A stretch of 64,000 bases of DNA, taken from Caballeronia zhejiangensis (GTDB lineage: Bacteria > Pseudomonadota > Gammaproteobacteria > Burkholderiales > Burkholderiaceae). The notes below the pieces were generated by a model that did not search any database, was not told the origin of the DNA, and saw only the letters and a list, made by a program, of their open reading frames with translations. Below, piece by piece: positions 43,115 to 51,295 of this stretch (position 1 is its first letter; every line of letters starts with the position of its first letter). The position numbers were made by a program, and so were the translations under genes. The stretch covers positions 248,001-312,000 of the forward strand of contig NZ_JFHD01000003.1 in the NCBI RefSeq assembly GCF_000698575.1. The letters are read 5' to 3'.

Positions 43115-43396
43115 ATGAACTCTACGACCGCGCATGCGGACGCATGCACGCGCCCGCGCCTGCGTGCGTCATTCAAGCTGCATTGGCATGCGGACATGCA
43201 AACGTGCGAGATCGTTCATCGGCACGGCAGCGTCGAACTGAACCGCAGCGCGGGCGAGATACTCGCACGCTGCGATGGCACGCGCGCGCTCGACGAGATC
43301 ATCGGCGAACTGGAGACGCGCTTCGGCATCGCAGGTCTCGCCGCGGATGTCTATCGCTTCGTCGATGCAGCACGTCGACTAGGTTGGCTCGCCTGA
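43115..43396 (+). CDS. pqqD: PqqD-like peptide chaperone
   Basis: A 93-residue protein of the PqqD / RiPP-recognition-element fold. PqqD presents PqqA to the radical-SAM enzyme PqqE. Diagnostic segments are RPRLRASFKLHWHADMQTCEIVHRHGSVELNRSAGEILARCDG (given only as positions about 13-55; key words LNRSAGEIL and CDG) and the helical end with FVDAARRLGWL. It is slightly short at the end compared with fused PqqCD forms. No good ribosome site is visible, so it may be translated by coupling or at low level. A pqqA-pqqD pair without B, C and E is unusual. Confidence 0.88.
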   Translation: MNSTTAHADACTRPRLRASFKLHWHADMQTCEIVHRHGSVELNRSAGEILARCDGTRALDEIIGELETRFGIAGLAADVYRFVDAARRLGWLA

Positions 43397-43401
43397 GCTC
43401 G

Positions 43402-43421
43402 CGTTGTCACATCGGGCAACA
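43402..43421. promoter_or_regulatory. Dyad CGTTG-N10-CAACA, candidate activator site for the dehydrogenase promoter
   Basis: Same arms and same 10-nt spacing as 42803-42822 (nine of ten arm bases identical). It lies about 125-140 nt upstream of the -24 element of the second sigma-54 promoter, just after the pqqD stop. Confidence 0.5.
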
Positions 43422-43543
43422 CGTCAAACGTCCCACTGCTCCACGATGCAACACCTCTTCAATAACGCCTCAATGCGCCCGCATTGAGCGCTTTGGACGC
43501 GACAACCGCGTACAGCAAGGCGATTGCGCGTATCGGTCGTCGA

Positions 43544-43559
43544 TGGCACATGACTTGCC
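43544..43559 (+). promoter_or_regulatory. Sigma-54 promoter of the PQQ dehydrogenase
   Basis: TGGCACATGACTTGCC is an almost perfect -24/-12 element (TGGCAC, 5 nt, TTGC). Predicted transcription start is near 43570, leaving a leader of about 67 nt before the dehydrogenase start. Confidence 0.8.
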
Positions 43560-43636
43560 TTGATGACGTCGCAACTGCTTCGCATCGCTATCGAGTTTCA
43601 ATAAGACGTTGCATCGACAATATCCAGGAGACAACG

Positions 43637-45376
43637 ATGAACATTCGCTTCAGTCCGGCCCTGCGCGTCGCGGCCCTTGCAGCAGGTGCCGTCGCTGCGT
43701 TCAGCGTGGCGCAGCATCTTGCCATCGCGGCGGAAGGCACACCGGCGCAGTACCCGGACGTCAGCTATGAACGCCTCGCGAACGCGCAAGACGACCCCGG
43801 CTGGCTCACGTATTACCGCACGTATAACGGTCATGGGCATTCGCCGCTCAAGCAGATCGATACGAGCAACGTGAAGAACCTGAAGCAGGTGTGGAGCTAC
43901 AAGTTTCCAAAGGACTTGCAGCAAGGCTTCGAGGCCACGCCCATCGTCAACGGTCGCTTTCTCTTCGTGACGACGCCCAAGGACAACGTCTATGCATTCG
44001 ATGCCGCAACGGGCAAACAACTCTGGAAATACGAGCCGAATCTCGATGCGAAATCGTTCAAGACCGCATGTTGCGATGTGGTCAATCGCGGAGTCGCGTT
44101 ATACGGCAAGAACGTTTATGTCGCGATGTTGAACGGCGAAGTGGCCGCGCTCGATGCGCAAACGGGCTCGCTCGTGTGGAAGAAGGCGATGTTCGATCCG
44201 GGCGTCGGATATGCGTTCTCGCTCGCACCGCTCGCACTCGATGGCGCGCTCGTCGTCGGCAGCTCGGGCGGCGAGTATGGCGCGCGCGGCTTCATCGCAG
44301 CACTCGATCCCAACGACGGCAAGATGCTGTGGAAACGCTATACGGTGCCCGGCGCGAAGGAGCCCGGCGGCAACACATGGCCCGATGGCATGCAGGAGCA
44401 TGGCGGCGCCCCCGCGTGGCTCACCGGCACCTATGATGCGGCGAGCAAGACGCTTTATTGGGGCGTCGGAAATCCGGGACCGTGGCTCGCCGATCTTCGT
44501 CCTGGCGACAACCTCTATTCCGACTCGTTGCTCGCGCTCGATCCGAAGACGGGCGACCTCAAGTGGCACTATCAATACACGACGAATGACACGTGGGACT
44601 ATGACGGCGTCAATACGCCGGTACTCGCGAACATCAAGTATCAGGGCAAGGACTACGACGCGATCATTCACGCAGACCGCAATGGCTTTTTCCATGCGAT
44701 CGATCGCAGCAACGGCAAGCTAATCTATGCGCGGCCCTTCGTCACCGCGACATCGGTCACAGGCTATACGGACGATGGCAAGCCGATTCAGGATCCCGCC
44801 AAGTATCCGAAGACCGGCACGACCATCGAAACGTGTCCGAGCTTCCTCGGAGGCAAGAACTGGTGGTCCGTTTCATACGATCCGCAGAAACATATAGCCT
44901 TCGTGCCGGCGCTGCATGCGTGCATGTCCCTGTCCGGCAAATCGGTGAACTACATGGAAGGCCTGCCCTATCTCGGCGAAGGCTTCGAGATCAAGCCGGA
45001 ACCGAACAGCAAGGGCTACGGCGAACTGCAGGCGATCGATGTCGACACCGGCAAGAAGATCTGGAGCCACTGGACCAAGCTGCCTTGGAACGGCGGCGTC
45101 GCGACGACGGCGGGCGGCCTCGCATTCAGCGGCTCGCTCGACGGCCATCTCTACGCGTTCGATGAAAAGACCGGCAAGGTCTTGTGGCAAAGCCCCAAAC
45201 TCGCGAGCGGCATCATCGCCCAGCCTTCGGTGTACGAGATCGACGGCAAGGAATACGTTGCCATTCTCGCGGGATACGGTGGCGCCAATCCGATCTGGGG
45301 CGGACCGATGGCGAAGGCCGCGGACAAGGTGCCGCGCGGCGGCACGCTCTATGTGTTCGCGCTCAATCGCGCCTGA
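43637..45376 (+). CDS. PQQ-dependent alcohol dehydrogenase with lanthanide signature (XoxF/PedH/ExaF type)
   Basis: A 579-residue periplasmic quinoprotein: signal peptide (about 1-32), then an eight-bladed propeller with W-motifs. Active-site features are the vicinal disulfide Cys145-Cys146 next to PQQ, metal ligands Glu213 (GGEYGARG) and Asn279 (GVGNPGPW), catalytic Asp321 and an extra Asp323 (WDYDGVN). The Asp two residues after the catalytic Asp is the mark of lanthanide-dependent enzymes; Ca-dependent MxaF has Ala there. It probably oxidises primary alcohols or aldehydes and passes electrons to the cytochrome encoded next. CAGGAG precedes the ATG at 43637. Confidence 0.93.
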   Translation: MNIRFSPALRVAALAAGAVAAFSVAQHLAIAAEGTPAQYPDVSYERLANAQDDPGWLTYYRTYNGHGHSPLKQIDTSNVKNLKQVWSYKFPKDLQQGFEATPIVNGRFLFVTTPKDNVYAFDAATGKQLWKYEPNLDAKSFKTACCDVVNRGVALYGKNVYVAMLNGEVAALDAQTGSLVWKKAMFDPGVGYAFSLAPLALDGALVVGSSGGEYGARGFIAALDPNDGKMLWKRYTVPGAKEPGGNTWPDGMQEHGGAPAWLTGTYDAASKTLYWGVGNPGPWLADLRPGDNLYSDSLLALDPKTGDLKWHYQYTTNDTWDYDGVNTPVLANIKYQGKDYDAIIHADRNGFFHAIDRSNGKLIYARPFVTATSVTGYTDDGKPIQDPAKYPKTGTTIETCPSFLGGKNWWSVSYDPQKHIAFVPALHACMSLSGKSVNYMEGLPYLGEGFEIKPEPNSKGYGELQAIDVDTGKKIWSHWTKLPWNGGVATTAGGLAFSGSLDGHLYAFDEKTGKVLWQSPKLASGIIAQPSVYEIDGKEYVAILAGYGGANPIWGGPMAKAADKVPRGGTLYVFALNRA

Positions 45377-45450
45377 CCCATGCTGATCGAACCGCGAGCG
45401 CGCATCGCCGCGCGCTTGCGGTGCTCACCGACATCACCGGACGCTTCGAC

Positions 45451-46647
45451 ATGAATCATTCGCTCAACTCCATTCGCGCAGCAGGCATGCTGGCCGCATG
45501 CATCGCGCTCGCACCATCGGCTTCCGACGCGGCCGTGAAGATCTGCACGTTTCCCGGCAGTCCTTCGGCCGCGCTGGACCGCAGCGTCGCGCAAGCGGTC
45601 TTCGCCCGCGCCAACATCGCAGCAACGTTCGTATCGCACGGTATCGGCGAAGGCGACGACGACGGCGTGTCGCTTCACGAACTCGACAAGACGCTCGCGC
45701 GCGATTGCGATGTGATCGCTGGCTTTCCCCGTTCCACCGTCGCCGATGCATCGGGTGGCAAGATGCAATTCTCGCGCGGCTATCTGCGTGCGGGCTACGT
45801 CAGCATCGAAGCGCCTGACGTGCTTCTGAACGATGCCGCAAAGCGCACGGTCGCCGCGACCTATGCAAGCCCCGCACAACTGATCGCCGTGCAGCAGCGC
45901 GACGTGACGCTCGATCTGGAGAACACGTCGGCATCGACCGTCGATGCAGTCGCGAACGGACGCGCTTATCGTGCGATCGTGTGGTATCCCGCTGTCGTGG
46001 CTTATCGCATTGCGCATCCGCAACAGAGCTTCACCGTCGCAGCCGCGAATTCGCCCTACGCGGACTGGCATCTGGCATTCGCATTCGGCGACAGGAGCGC
46101 TGCGTTGCGTCCGCGCATCGACGATGCGCTCAAATCGATGATCGACGATGGCCGCCTTCAGGCGCTCACGAAACAGTGGGCGTTGCCCGTGCAAACTGCA
46201 TCGTCTTCTGCAGCACCGTCGAAGCACTCCGGCATCATGCTCGCCGACATGAATGGCGCGCGCGCCGGCCGCTTCATCAAGGTCGCGAATGAGGGAACCG
46301 TCGAGCCGCCGACGTTCGAACAAGCGCAAACGACGCACGGCAAGGCGCTTTATTCGAGCTCGTGCGCGAAGTGCCATGGGGCACAGTTGCAAGGCATCAC
46401 AGCGCCCGCGTTGCAAGGTCCGTCGTTCGCACCGCCGTCGAATTCGCATCTCACCGTGGGCGGCATCTTCACCTACATGGCCACCAACATGCCCGCGGAC
46501 CGTCCAGGCAAGATGAAGGACCAGGACTATGCCGACATCATGGCCTTCCTGCTGATGTCGAACGGCTACAAGCCCGGCGGTGCAAAGATGACAGCCGACA
46601 GTGCCCGCGCGTCGAAACTCCCGCTCAACGCCGGGCCGGCCCGATAA
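45451..46647 (+). CDS. Fused periplasmic binding protein (XoxJ/MxaJ-like) + cytochrome c (XoxG-like)
   Basis: A 398-residue exported protein with signal peptide (about 1-27). Residues about 28-245 form a family-3 solute-binding-like domain (KICTFPGSPSAALDRSVAQAVFARANI to the late LKSMIDDGRLQALTKQWAL), as in the J proteins of methanol dehydrogenase systems. A linker rich in Ser/Ala follows, then a class-I cytochrome c (about 285-372) with CAKCH at 305-309 and a likely distal Met near MATNMP. It follows the lanthanide-type dehydrogenase by 75 nt, so it is probably both its maturation partner and its electron acceptor. Ribosome site is weak (CCGGA). Confidence 0.85.
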   Translation: MNHSLNSIRAAGMLAACIALAPSASDAAVKICTFPGSPSAALDRSVAQAVFARANIAATFVSHGIGEGDDDGVSLHELDKTLARDCDVIAGFPRSTVADASGGKMQFSRGYLRAGYVSIEAPDVLLNDAAKRTVAATYASPAQLIAVQQRDVTLDLENTSASTVDAVANGRAYRAIVWYPAVVAYRIAHPQQSFTVAAANSPYADWHLAFAFGDRSAALRPRIDDALKSMIDDGRLQALTKQWALPVQTASSSAAPSKHSGIMLADMNGARAGRFIKVANEGTVEPPTFEQAQTTHGKALYSSSCAKCHGAQLQGITAPALQGPSFAPPSNSHLTVGGIFTYMATNMPADRPGKMKDQDYADIMAFLLMSNGYKPGGAKMTADSARASKLPLNAGPAR

Positions 46648-46727
46648 GGTCGCCATGCCAGCACCGGCCACTCAGGCTCATATAGCGACGCTGGTGGAAG
46701 CCGTGCCGATGCTTACGTCGCGACACG

Positions 46728-46773
46728 AAGGCGGCACATGTGCCCCGGAAACATCGGGCATATGTGCCGCCTT
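46728..46773 (+). terminator. Strong intrinsic terminator ending the PQQ region
   Basis: An 18-bp stem with one mismatch (left arm starts AAGGCGGCACAT, right arm ends ATGTGCCGCCTT) around a 10-nt loop, followed by TTGTCTTTCCC. It lies about 80 nt after the cytochrome gene. Confidence 0.75.
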
Positions 46774-46892
46774 GTCTTTCCCTTCCTGAACAGCTTCATT
46801 TTTTCGCACCGTGCACATTGGCATAATGCAGCACGGGCGCGCATGCTTCGCGTCTCCTTCGCTTGTCCCGTTTCGTCAACGACCGAGACCGC

Positions 46893-47942
46893 ATGACTTC
46901 GATCACTCGTACTCGAGTTCAGGTGCGCGCCTTCTTCGGCGCACCCGAAGCAAGACGCCTTCTTCGCACACTGATGAGTTGCGCGATCAGCTATGCCGCC
47001 GCACGACTGGCCGCACTGCCCGAAGGTTACTGGGCACTTATCACGACGCTCGTCATCGTGACGCAACCGAGCCTCTCGCAGGCGGTCGATATTGCTCGCG
47101 ATCAGATCATCGGCGCATTCATCGGCGCCATCGCGGGCGTGCTCGGCATTGTCGCGATGAACCGCGGCGCGCCGCCGCTCGCGGTGTTTTCGGTCGCGCT
47201 CGTGCCGCTTGCCGCGTTGAGCGCGAAGCGGCCTGCGTTCAGGCTTGCGTGCGTGACGCTCGTGATCGTCGTGCTGATTCCGGCGGGACCGGGATCGCCT
47301 TTCGAGCGGCCGATGCATCGCGTGCTGGAGATTCTGATCGGCGCCGCTTCGTCCTTCGTCGTGTCGGCGCTCTGGCCCAATCGTGCGCTTACGGCCGCGC
47401 ATCGCAGCGTCGCCGATACGTTGAAGAGCCTCGGCCAGTTGATCGCGCTCCATCTTTCGGGCGAGCGGGATGATGCTCGCGCGACGCGCCTCGAAACGCA
47501 AAGCACCGAGGCGCAAAAAGCCTTCGACGATGCGTTGAAGGAAGCCGAACGCGAACACATCATCGTGCTCGTGCAGAACCGCCGCTCGGATGCCATCGAC
47601 AAGGCCGCACCGTTTCTGCGGCGTCTCCATAGCGATGCGCTCTTTCTCGCGAAAGCTGTATCGCGCCTCGATCGCGATACTTGCGCGGCTCGGCTCGGCG
47701 CGGCCGGTCGCGAATTGCAGGCTTTGTTCGAGACGCTCGCGAGCGTGCTTGCAGCGAATCGTCAGGACGATGAGAAGCTCGCGCGCGCACGTTCCGCCGT
47801 GAACGAACTCAGGGCCATGCTCGAGCAACAGGAAGCGACGCACGGCGCGCAGGAAGTGGCGCAGTTCGTGATCGGCCTGATCGTTGCCGACGTCGATGCG
47901 CTGATCGCCACGATCTATCCGCCGAAGGAGTCACGGGCTTAG
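46893..47942 (+). CDS. FUSC-family / aromatic-acid-exporter-like membrane protein
   Basis: A 349-residue protein. The N-terminal half (about 20-165) has about six TM helices of the FUSC/ArAE type (LPEGYWALITTLVIVTQPSLSQAVD is the family hallmark), followed by a helical cytosolic domain (about 170-345). Family members export aromatic acids or toxic organic anions. At this length it is a half-size form. An in-frame TTG 30 nt upstream is possible. Convergent with the next gene, overlapping it by 4 nt. Confidence 0.87.
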   Translation: MTSITRTRVQVRAFFGAPEARRLLRTLMSCAISYAAARLAALPEGYWALITTLVIVTQPSLSQAVDIARDQIIGAFIGAIAGVLGIVAMNRGAPPLAVFSVALVPLAALSAKRPAFRLACVTLVIVVLIPAGPGSPFERPMHRVLEILIGAASSFVVSALWPNRALTAAHRSVADTLKSLGQLIALHLSGERDDARATRLETQSTEAQKAFDDALKEAEREHIIVLVQNRRSDAIDKAAPFLRRLHSDALFLAKAVSRLDRDTCAARLGAAGRELQALFETLASVLAANRQDDEKLARARSAVNELRAMLEQQEATHGAQEVAQFVIGLIVADVDALIATIYPPKESRA

Positions 47943-49120
47943 CGCGAAAGACCGCGCGCGTCGATCGGCCATATGTCGGTCACGCGTTCGCCTCGATAGC
48001 AGACGTATTCATCGTAGAGATTCACGGTCGGATCGCAATGACCCGGCAGCAACAGCACACGCTTGCCGACGAGATCAGCGAAATCGCCTTCAGCATCGTG
48101 CTGGGCTTGCAGCATGCCGTGCTCATCGTTCGCGGAGATATAACTGAACGTGGCCTTGGCGCCCGCACCGAGCCAGTTCACGCTGCGCGGCAAGCCCGAA
48201 TCGACCGCGAGCCCTTTCAGGCCGACATCGCATACGGCCATGCCGGGGCGCGTGGCGCTCATGACCGTCGACAGCACGAAGAGACTGTGACGCCAGCGCA
48301 TTTCGCCGCCCCAACCGATGCCGCCATAGTCGCCGTCCATGAACAGATACGAGCCCGGCTGCAATTCGGTGAAGACGCCACTCGCAGCATCGAACTCGAC
48401 AGTGCCTGTGCCGCCGCCCGTCACGATGCCGCAACGCACGCCGCGAACATCGAGCGCGCGGACGTAGCGCGCGGCGATATCGGCGGCGCGGCTTGCTTCG
48501 GCCTTGCGTGCAATCCAATCCGCGACGTGCTGGATGCCGCCGTGATACGCCTGCAGTCCTGCGAAGCGCAGCGCGCTCTGCGCTGCGATGCCGTCGACGA
48601 GCGCGAGCAGCGCATCTTCGCTCGTCACGCCGCAGCGATGCTGACCTGCATCGACTTCCGGCAGCACGTCGATCGTGACGCCCGCGCGTGCCGCTGCGTC
48701 GCCGAGGGCCTGAACTTGCGGCAACGCATCCACGCATACCGAAAGATGCACATGCGATGCGAGTTCGACGGCCATCGCGAGTTTGTCCGCGCCGACGAAC
48801 TCATTGCTGACATGAATGCTCGCGATGCCCGCCGCCGCGAACGGATACGCCTCCGACAGCTTCTGACAGCACACGCCGACCGCACCCGCGCCGACCTGAC
48901 GCTTCGCGATCTCGCTGCACTTGTGCGCCTTCGCATGCGGACGCAACGCGACGCCATGACGCGCGGCGAACGCCGACATCGCCGCGAGATTGGCGTCGAA
49001 GGCATCGAGATCGATCATCAGGGAAGGCGTGGCGACCGAAGCGAGCGAATCGCCCGCGCGAGCGGCGGGAGGAGGTGCGAGCGTCATGGCAGAGGGTGTC
49101 GACGAAGTTGGATCAGACAT
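47939..49120 (-). CDS. DSD1-family PLP enzyme, 3-hydroxy-D-aspartate aldolase-like
   Basis: A 393-residue fold-III PLP enzyme with an alanine-racemase-type barrel. The PLP lysine lies in RPHAKAHK (about residue 64-67), followed by AVGVCCQKLSEAYPFA, which resembles 3-hydroxy-D-aspartate aldolases (BhcC type), and a C-terminal zinc pair in LLPGHCDPTVNLYDEY. Expected reaction: cleavage of a D-threo-beta-hydroxy amino acid to glycine plus an aldehyde (glyoxylate for hydroxyaspartate). D-threonine aldolase or D-serine dehydratase activity is the alternative. It sits at the edge of a cluster that also has a glyoxylate aminotransferase. Confidence 0.85.
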   Translation of the reverse strand: MSDPTSSTPSAMTLAPPPAARAGDSLASVATPSLMIDLDAFDANLAAMSAFAARHGVALRPHAKAHKCSEIAKRQVGAGAVGVCCQKLSEAYPFAAAGIASIHVSNEFVGADKLAMAVELASHVHLSVCVDALPQVQALGDAAARAGVTIDVLPEVDAGQHRCGVTSEDALLALVDGIAAQSALRFAGLQAYHGGIQHVADWIARKAEASRAADIAARYVRALDVRGVRCGIVTGGGTGTVEFDAASGVFTELQPGSYLFMDGDYGGIGWGGEMRWRHSLFVLSTVMSATRPGMAVCDVGLKGLAVDSGLPRSVNWLGAGAKATFSYISANDEHGMLQAQHDAEGDFADLVGKRVLLLPGHCDPTVNLYDEYVCYRGERVTDIWPIDARGLSR

Positions 49121-49130
49121 CGATCATAGC

Positions 49131-49160
49131 GCTGCATACTGCATGATGAATGCATAAAAC
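49131..49160. repeat. Dispersed intergenic motif, TGCATGATGAATGCAT type
   Basis: An AT-rich block just upstream of the aldolase gene that contains CTGCATACTGCATGATGAATG. It shares TGCATGATGAAT with 16284-16306. Confidence 0.45.
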
Positions 49161-49180
49161 CATTTGCTCGCCCGTCGCTT

Positions 49181-50419
49181 TCACGCGGGAACCTCCGTTT
49201 CCAGAATCGCGCCTTCGTCCTTGAGCGCCTGAATGCGCGCCTCGTCGAAACCGTATTCGTCGAGCACTTCGCCGGTGTGCTGACCGAGCAGCGGCGCGGG
49301 ACGCGAAGCCTTCGTGCAGCCTTCGGAGAAGTGAATCGGCAACCCGATGCCGCGCATCGGGCCGGCAAGCGGATGCTCCGTTTCGACGATCATCCCGCGC
49401 GCCATGGCCTGCTCGTGCGACGACGCTTCCGGCACGCCCAACACCGCGCCGCTCGGCAATCCGATGGCATCGAAGGAAACGAGCCACTCGTCGGTCGTGC
49501 GTTCGATGAGACGCGCCGTCAGGATATCGACGAGCGCCTCGCGATGCTTCAGACGTCCCGCGTTGGTCTGGAAGCGCTCGTCCTCAGCGAGTCCTGGAAT
49601 ATTCAACACGCCGACGAGACGCTCGTAGTTGCTCTGATTCGCCGCGCCGATGTTCACCCAGCCGTCCCGCGTGCGAAACGCCTGATACGGCGCGCTCGTG
49701 GGGTTGGCCGAGCCGGCTTTAGGCAGGACGGTGCCATCGGCGAAGTAGTTGGCGAAGGCCCAGTACATCTGCTGCAGGCCGGCTTCGAAGAGCGATGTAT
49801 CGACCATCTGCCCGAGACCGGTCGCCTGCTTGCGCGCATAAGCCGCACTGATGCCGAGCGCCGCGAGGATGCCCGCGTTGATGTCGGTGACGGGCGAGCC
49901 CGCCTTGATCGGCGCCTGCCCCGGCTCGCCCGTCATGCTCATCAAACCGCTCAGCCCTTGCGCGATGAGATCGAAGCCGCCCTTGTCGGCCATCGGCCCG
50001 CTGCGGCCATAGCCCGATATCGCGCAGTAGATGAGTCCCGGATTCACGGCCTTCAGCGTTTCGTAGCCCATGCCGAGCTTTTCCATCGTGCCACGCCGAT
50101 AGTTCTCCGTCACGACGTCCGCGCTCGCGAGCATCTTCCTCAGCACTTCCTTGCCGCCCTCGGTCTTGAGATTGAGGGCGATGCCGCGCTTGTTGCGGTT
50201 CACGATCATGAACGACGCGGATTCGCCGCTCGCAAGAATGGGTGCGAAACGACGGCAATCGTCGCCGCCGGGGATCTTCTCCACTTTGATGACATCGGCA
50301 CCCATGTCCGCGAGCATCATCCCGCAGATGGGCCCCGACATGATGTGCGCGAGTTCGATCACGCGCATCCCCGTAAGCGGTCCCGCGCCGGGCGCTACTG
50401 TCGATTTCGTGTCTGCCAT
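49181..50419 (-). CDS. CaiB/BaiF (class III) CoA-transferase
   Basis: A 412-residue class III CoA-transferase. It shows RVIELAHIMSGPICGMMLADMGADVIKVE at the start with the catalytic Asp further on in KGGFDLIAQG-type context, then GQMVDTSLFEAGLQQM and the terminal GQHTGEVLDEYGF. Transfers CoA between an organic acid and a donor such as succinyl-CoA. The ATG at 50419 starts one base after the crotonase stop, so the pair forms a CoA-thioester activation and hydration unit. The substrate acid is unknown. Confidence 0.92.
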   Translation of the reverse strand: MADTKSTVAPGAGPLTGMRVIELAHIMSGPICGMMLADMGADVIKVEKIPGGDDCRRFAPILASGESASFMIVNRNKRGIALNLKTEGGKEVLRKMLASADVVTENYRRGTMEKLGMGYETLKAVNPGLIYCAISGYGRSGPMADKGGFDLIAQGLSGLMSMTGEPGQAPIKAGSPVTDINAGILAALGISAAYARKQATGLGQMVDTSLFEAGLQQMYWAFANYFADGTVLPKAGSANPTSAPYQAFRTRDGWVNIGAANQSNYERLVGVLNIPGLAEDERFQTNAGRLKHREALVDILTARLIERTTDEWLVSFDAIGLPSGAVLGVPEASSHEQAMARGMIVETEHPLAGPMRGIGLPIHFSEGCTKASRPAPLLGQHTGEVLDEYGFDEARIQALKDEGAILETEVPA

Positions 50420-50420
50420 G

Positions 50421-51203
50421 TCAACGTCCCTTGAATTGCGGTTTGATCTTGTCGAGGAAGGCCTGATAGCCGATGCGAAAATCCTCAGTGCCGAAGCATG
50501 CGAAGCCTTCATCGCGCTCTTCGTCGGTAAGCGGCTGAGGCTCCATCGCGCGGCGCACGAACTGCTTGTGCCAGCGCGCGACGAGCGGTGCGCCGTCCGC
50601 GATGCGCCGCGCGGTTTCATACGCGTGCGCCGTCACTTCCCCATCCGCGACGACACGCGTGACGAGTCCTTTTGCAAGCGCTTCCTTTGCATCGAAGATG
50701 CGTCCTTCGAGAAGAATCTCGAGCGCGACGGCAGGCCCCGCAAGACGCACGAGCCCTTCCATTTCCGCATGCGCCATCACGAGGCCGAGATTCTTGATGG
50801 GGACGCCGAAGCGGCTCGATTCGCCGCAAATGCGCAGATCGGACATCGCCGCGATTTCGAGACCGCCGCCGACGCAGATGCCATGAATCATCGCGACGAT
50901 AGGATGCCGGCACTCGCGTAATGCATGCAAAGTGCGATGCATGATCGCGCCGTACGTACGCGCCTGTTCGACGTTCGAGCGATCCGTGCGGAACTCCGCG
51001 ATGTCGTTGCCCGGCGAGAACGCTTTCTCGCCCGCGCCGCGCAGCACGATGCAGCGCAGCGTGTCGTCGCCGGAAAGCGTCTCGATGGTCTCTCCGAGCG
51101 AGCGCCACAAGTGCTTGGTCATTGCGTTGAGCTTCTCGGGCCGGTCGATCACGACTGTCGCGATATCGCCGTCACGCTCGATCAGGATGGATGGTTCCGC
51201 CAC
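50421..51203 (-). CDS. Enoyl-CoA hydratase/isomerase (crotonase family)
   Basis: A 260-residue crotonase. Oxyanion-hole residues lie in FSPGNDIAEF and IHGICVGGGLEIA; the position of the second catalytic Glu has AEMEGLVRL, so hydratase activity is plausible. The preferred start is the GTG at 51203, with GGAGG four bases upstream; the ATG at 51230 would place that site inside the coding sequence. Transcribed before the CoA-transferase. Confidence 0.9.
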   Translation of the reverse strand: MAEPSILIERDGDIATVVIDRPEKLNAMTKHLWRSLGETIETLSGDDTLRCIVLRGAGEKAFSPGNDIAEFRTDRSNVEQARTYGAIMHRTLHALRECRHPIVAMIHGICVGGGLEIAAMSDLRICGESSRFGVPIKNLGLVMAHAEMEGLVRLAGPAVALEILLEGRIFDAKEALAKGLVTRVVADGEVTAHAYETARRIADGAPLVARWHKQFVRRAMEPQPLTDEERDEGFACFGTEDFRIGYQAFLDKIKPQFKGR

Positions 51204-51214
51204 GTCGCCTCCAA

Positions 51215-51272
51215 GAATTGAATGCTGCATGCTGAATGCTTTATTCGATGCGGTTCAATGCATGCAAAATGC
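51215..51272. repeat. Paired dispersed motifs upstream of the crotonase gene
   Basis: Two members in tandem: GAATTGAATGCTGCATGC plus TGAATGC (51215-51239) and GCATGCAAAATGC (51260-51272, identical to 28236-28248). They sit between the MFS stop and the crotonase start and can form alternative hairpins. Confidence 0.5.
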
Positions 51273-51295
51273 ACCGAACCGCCGCGTGCGCCGAG

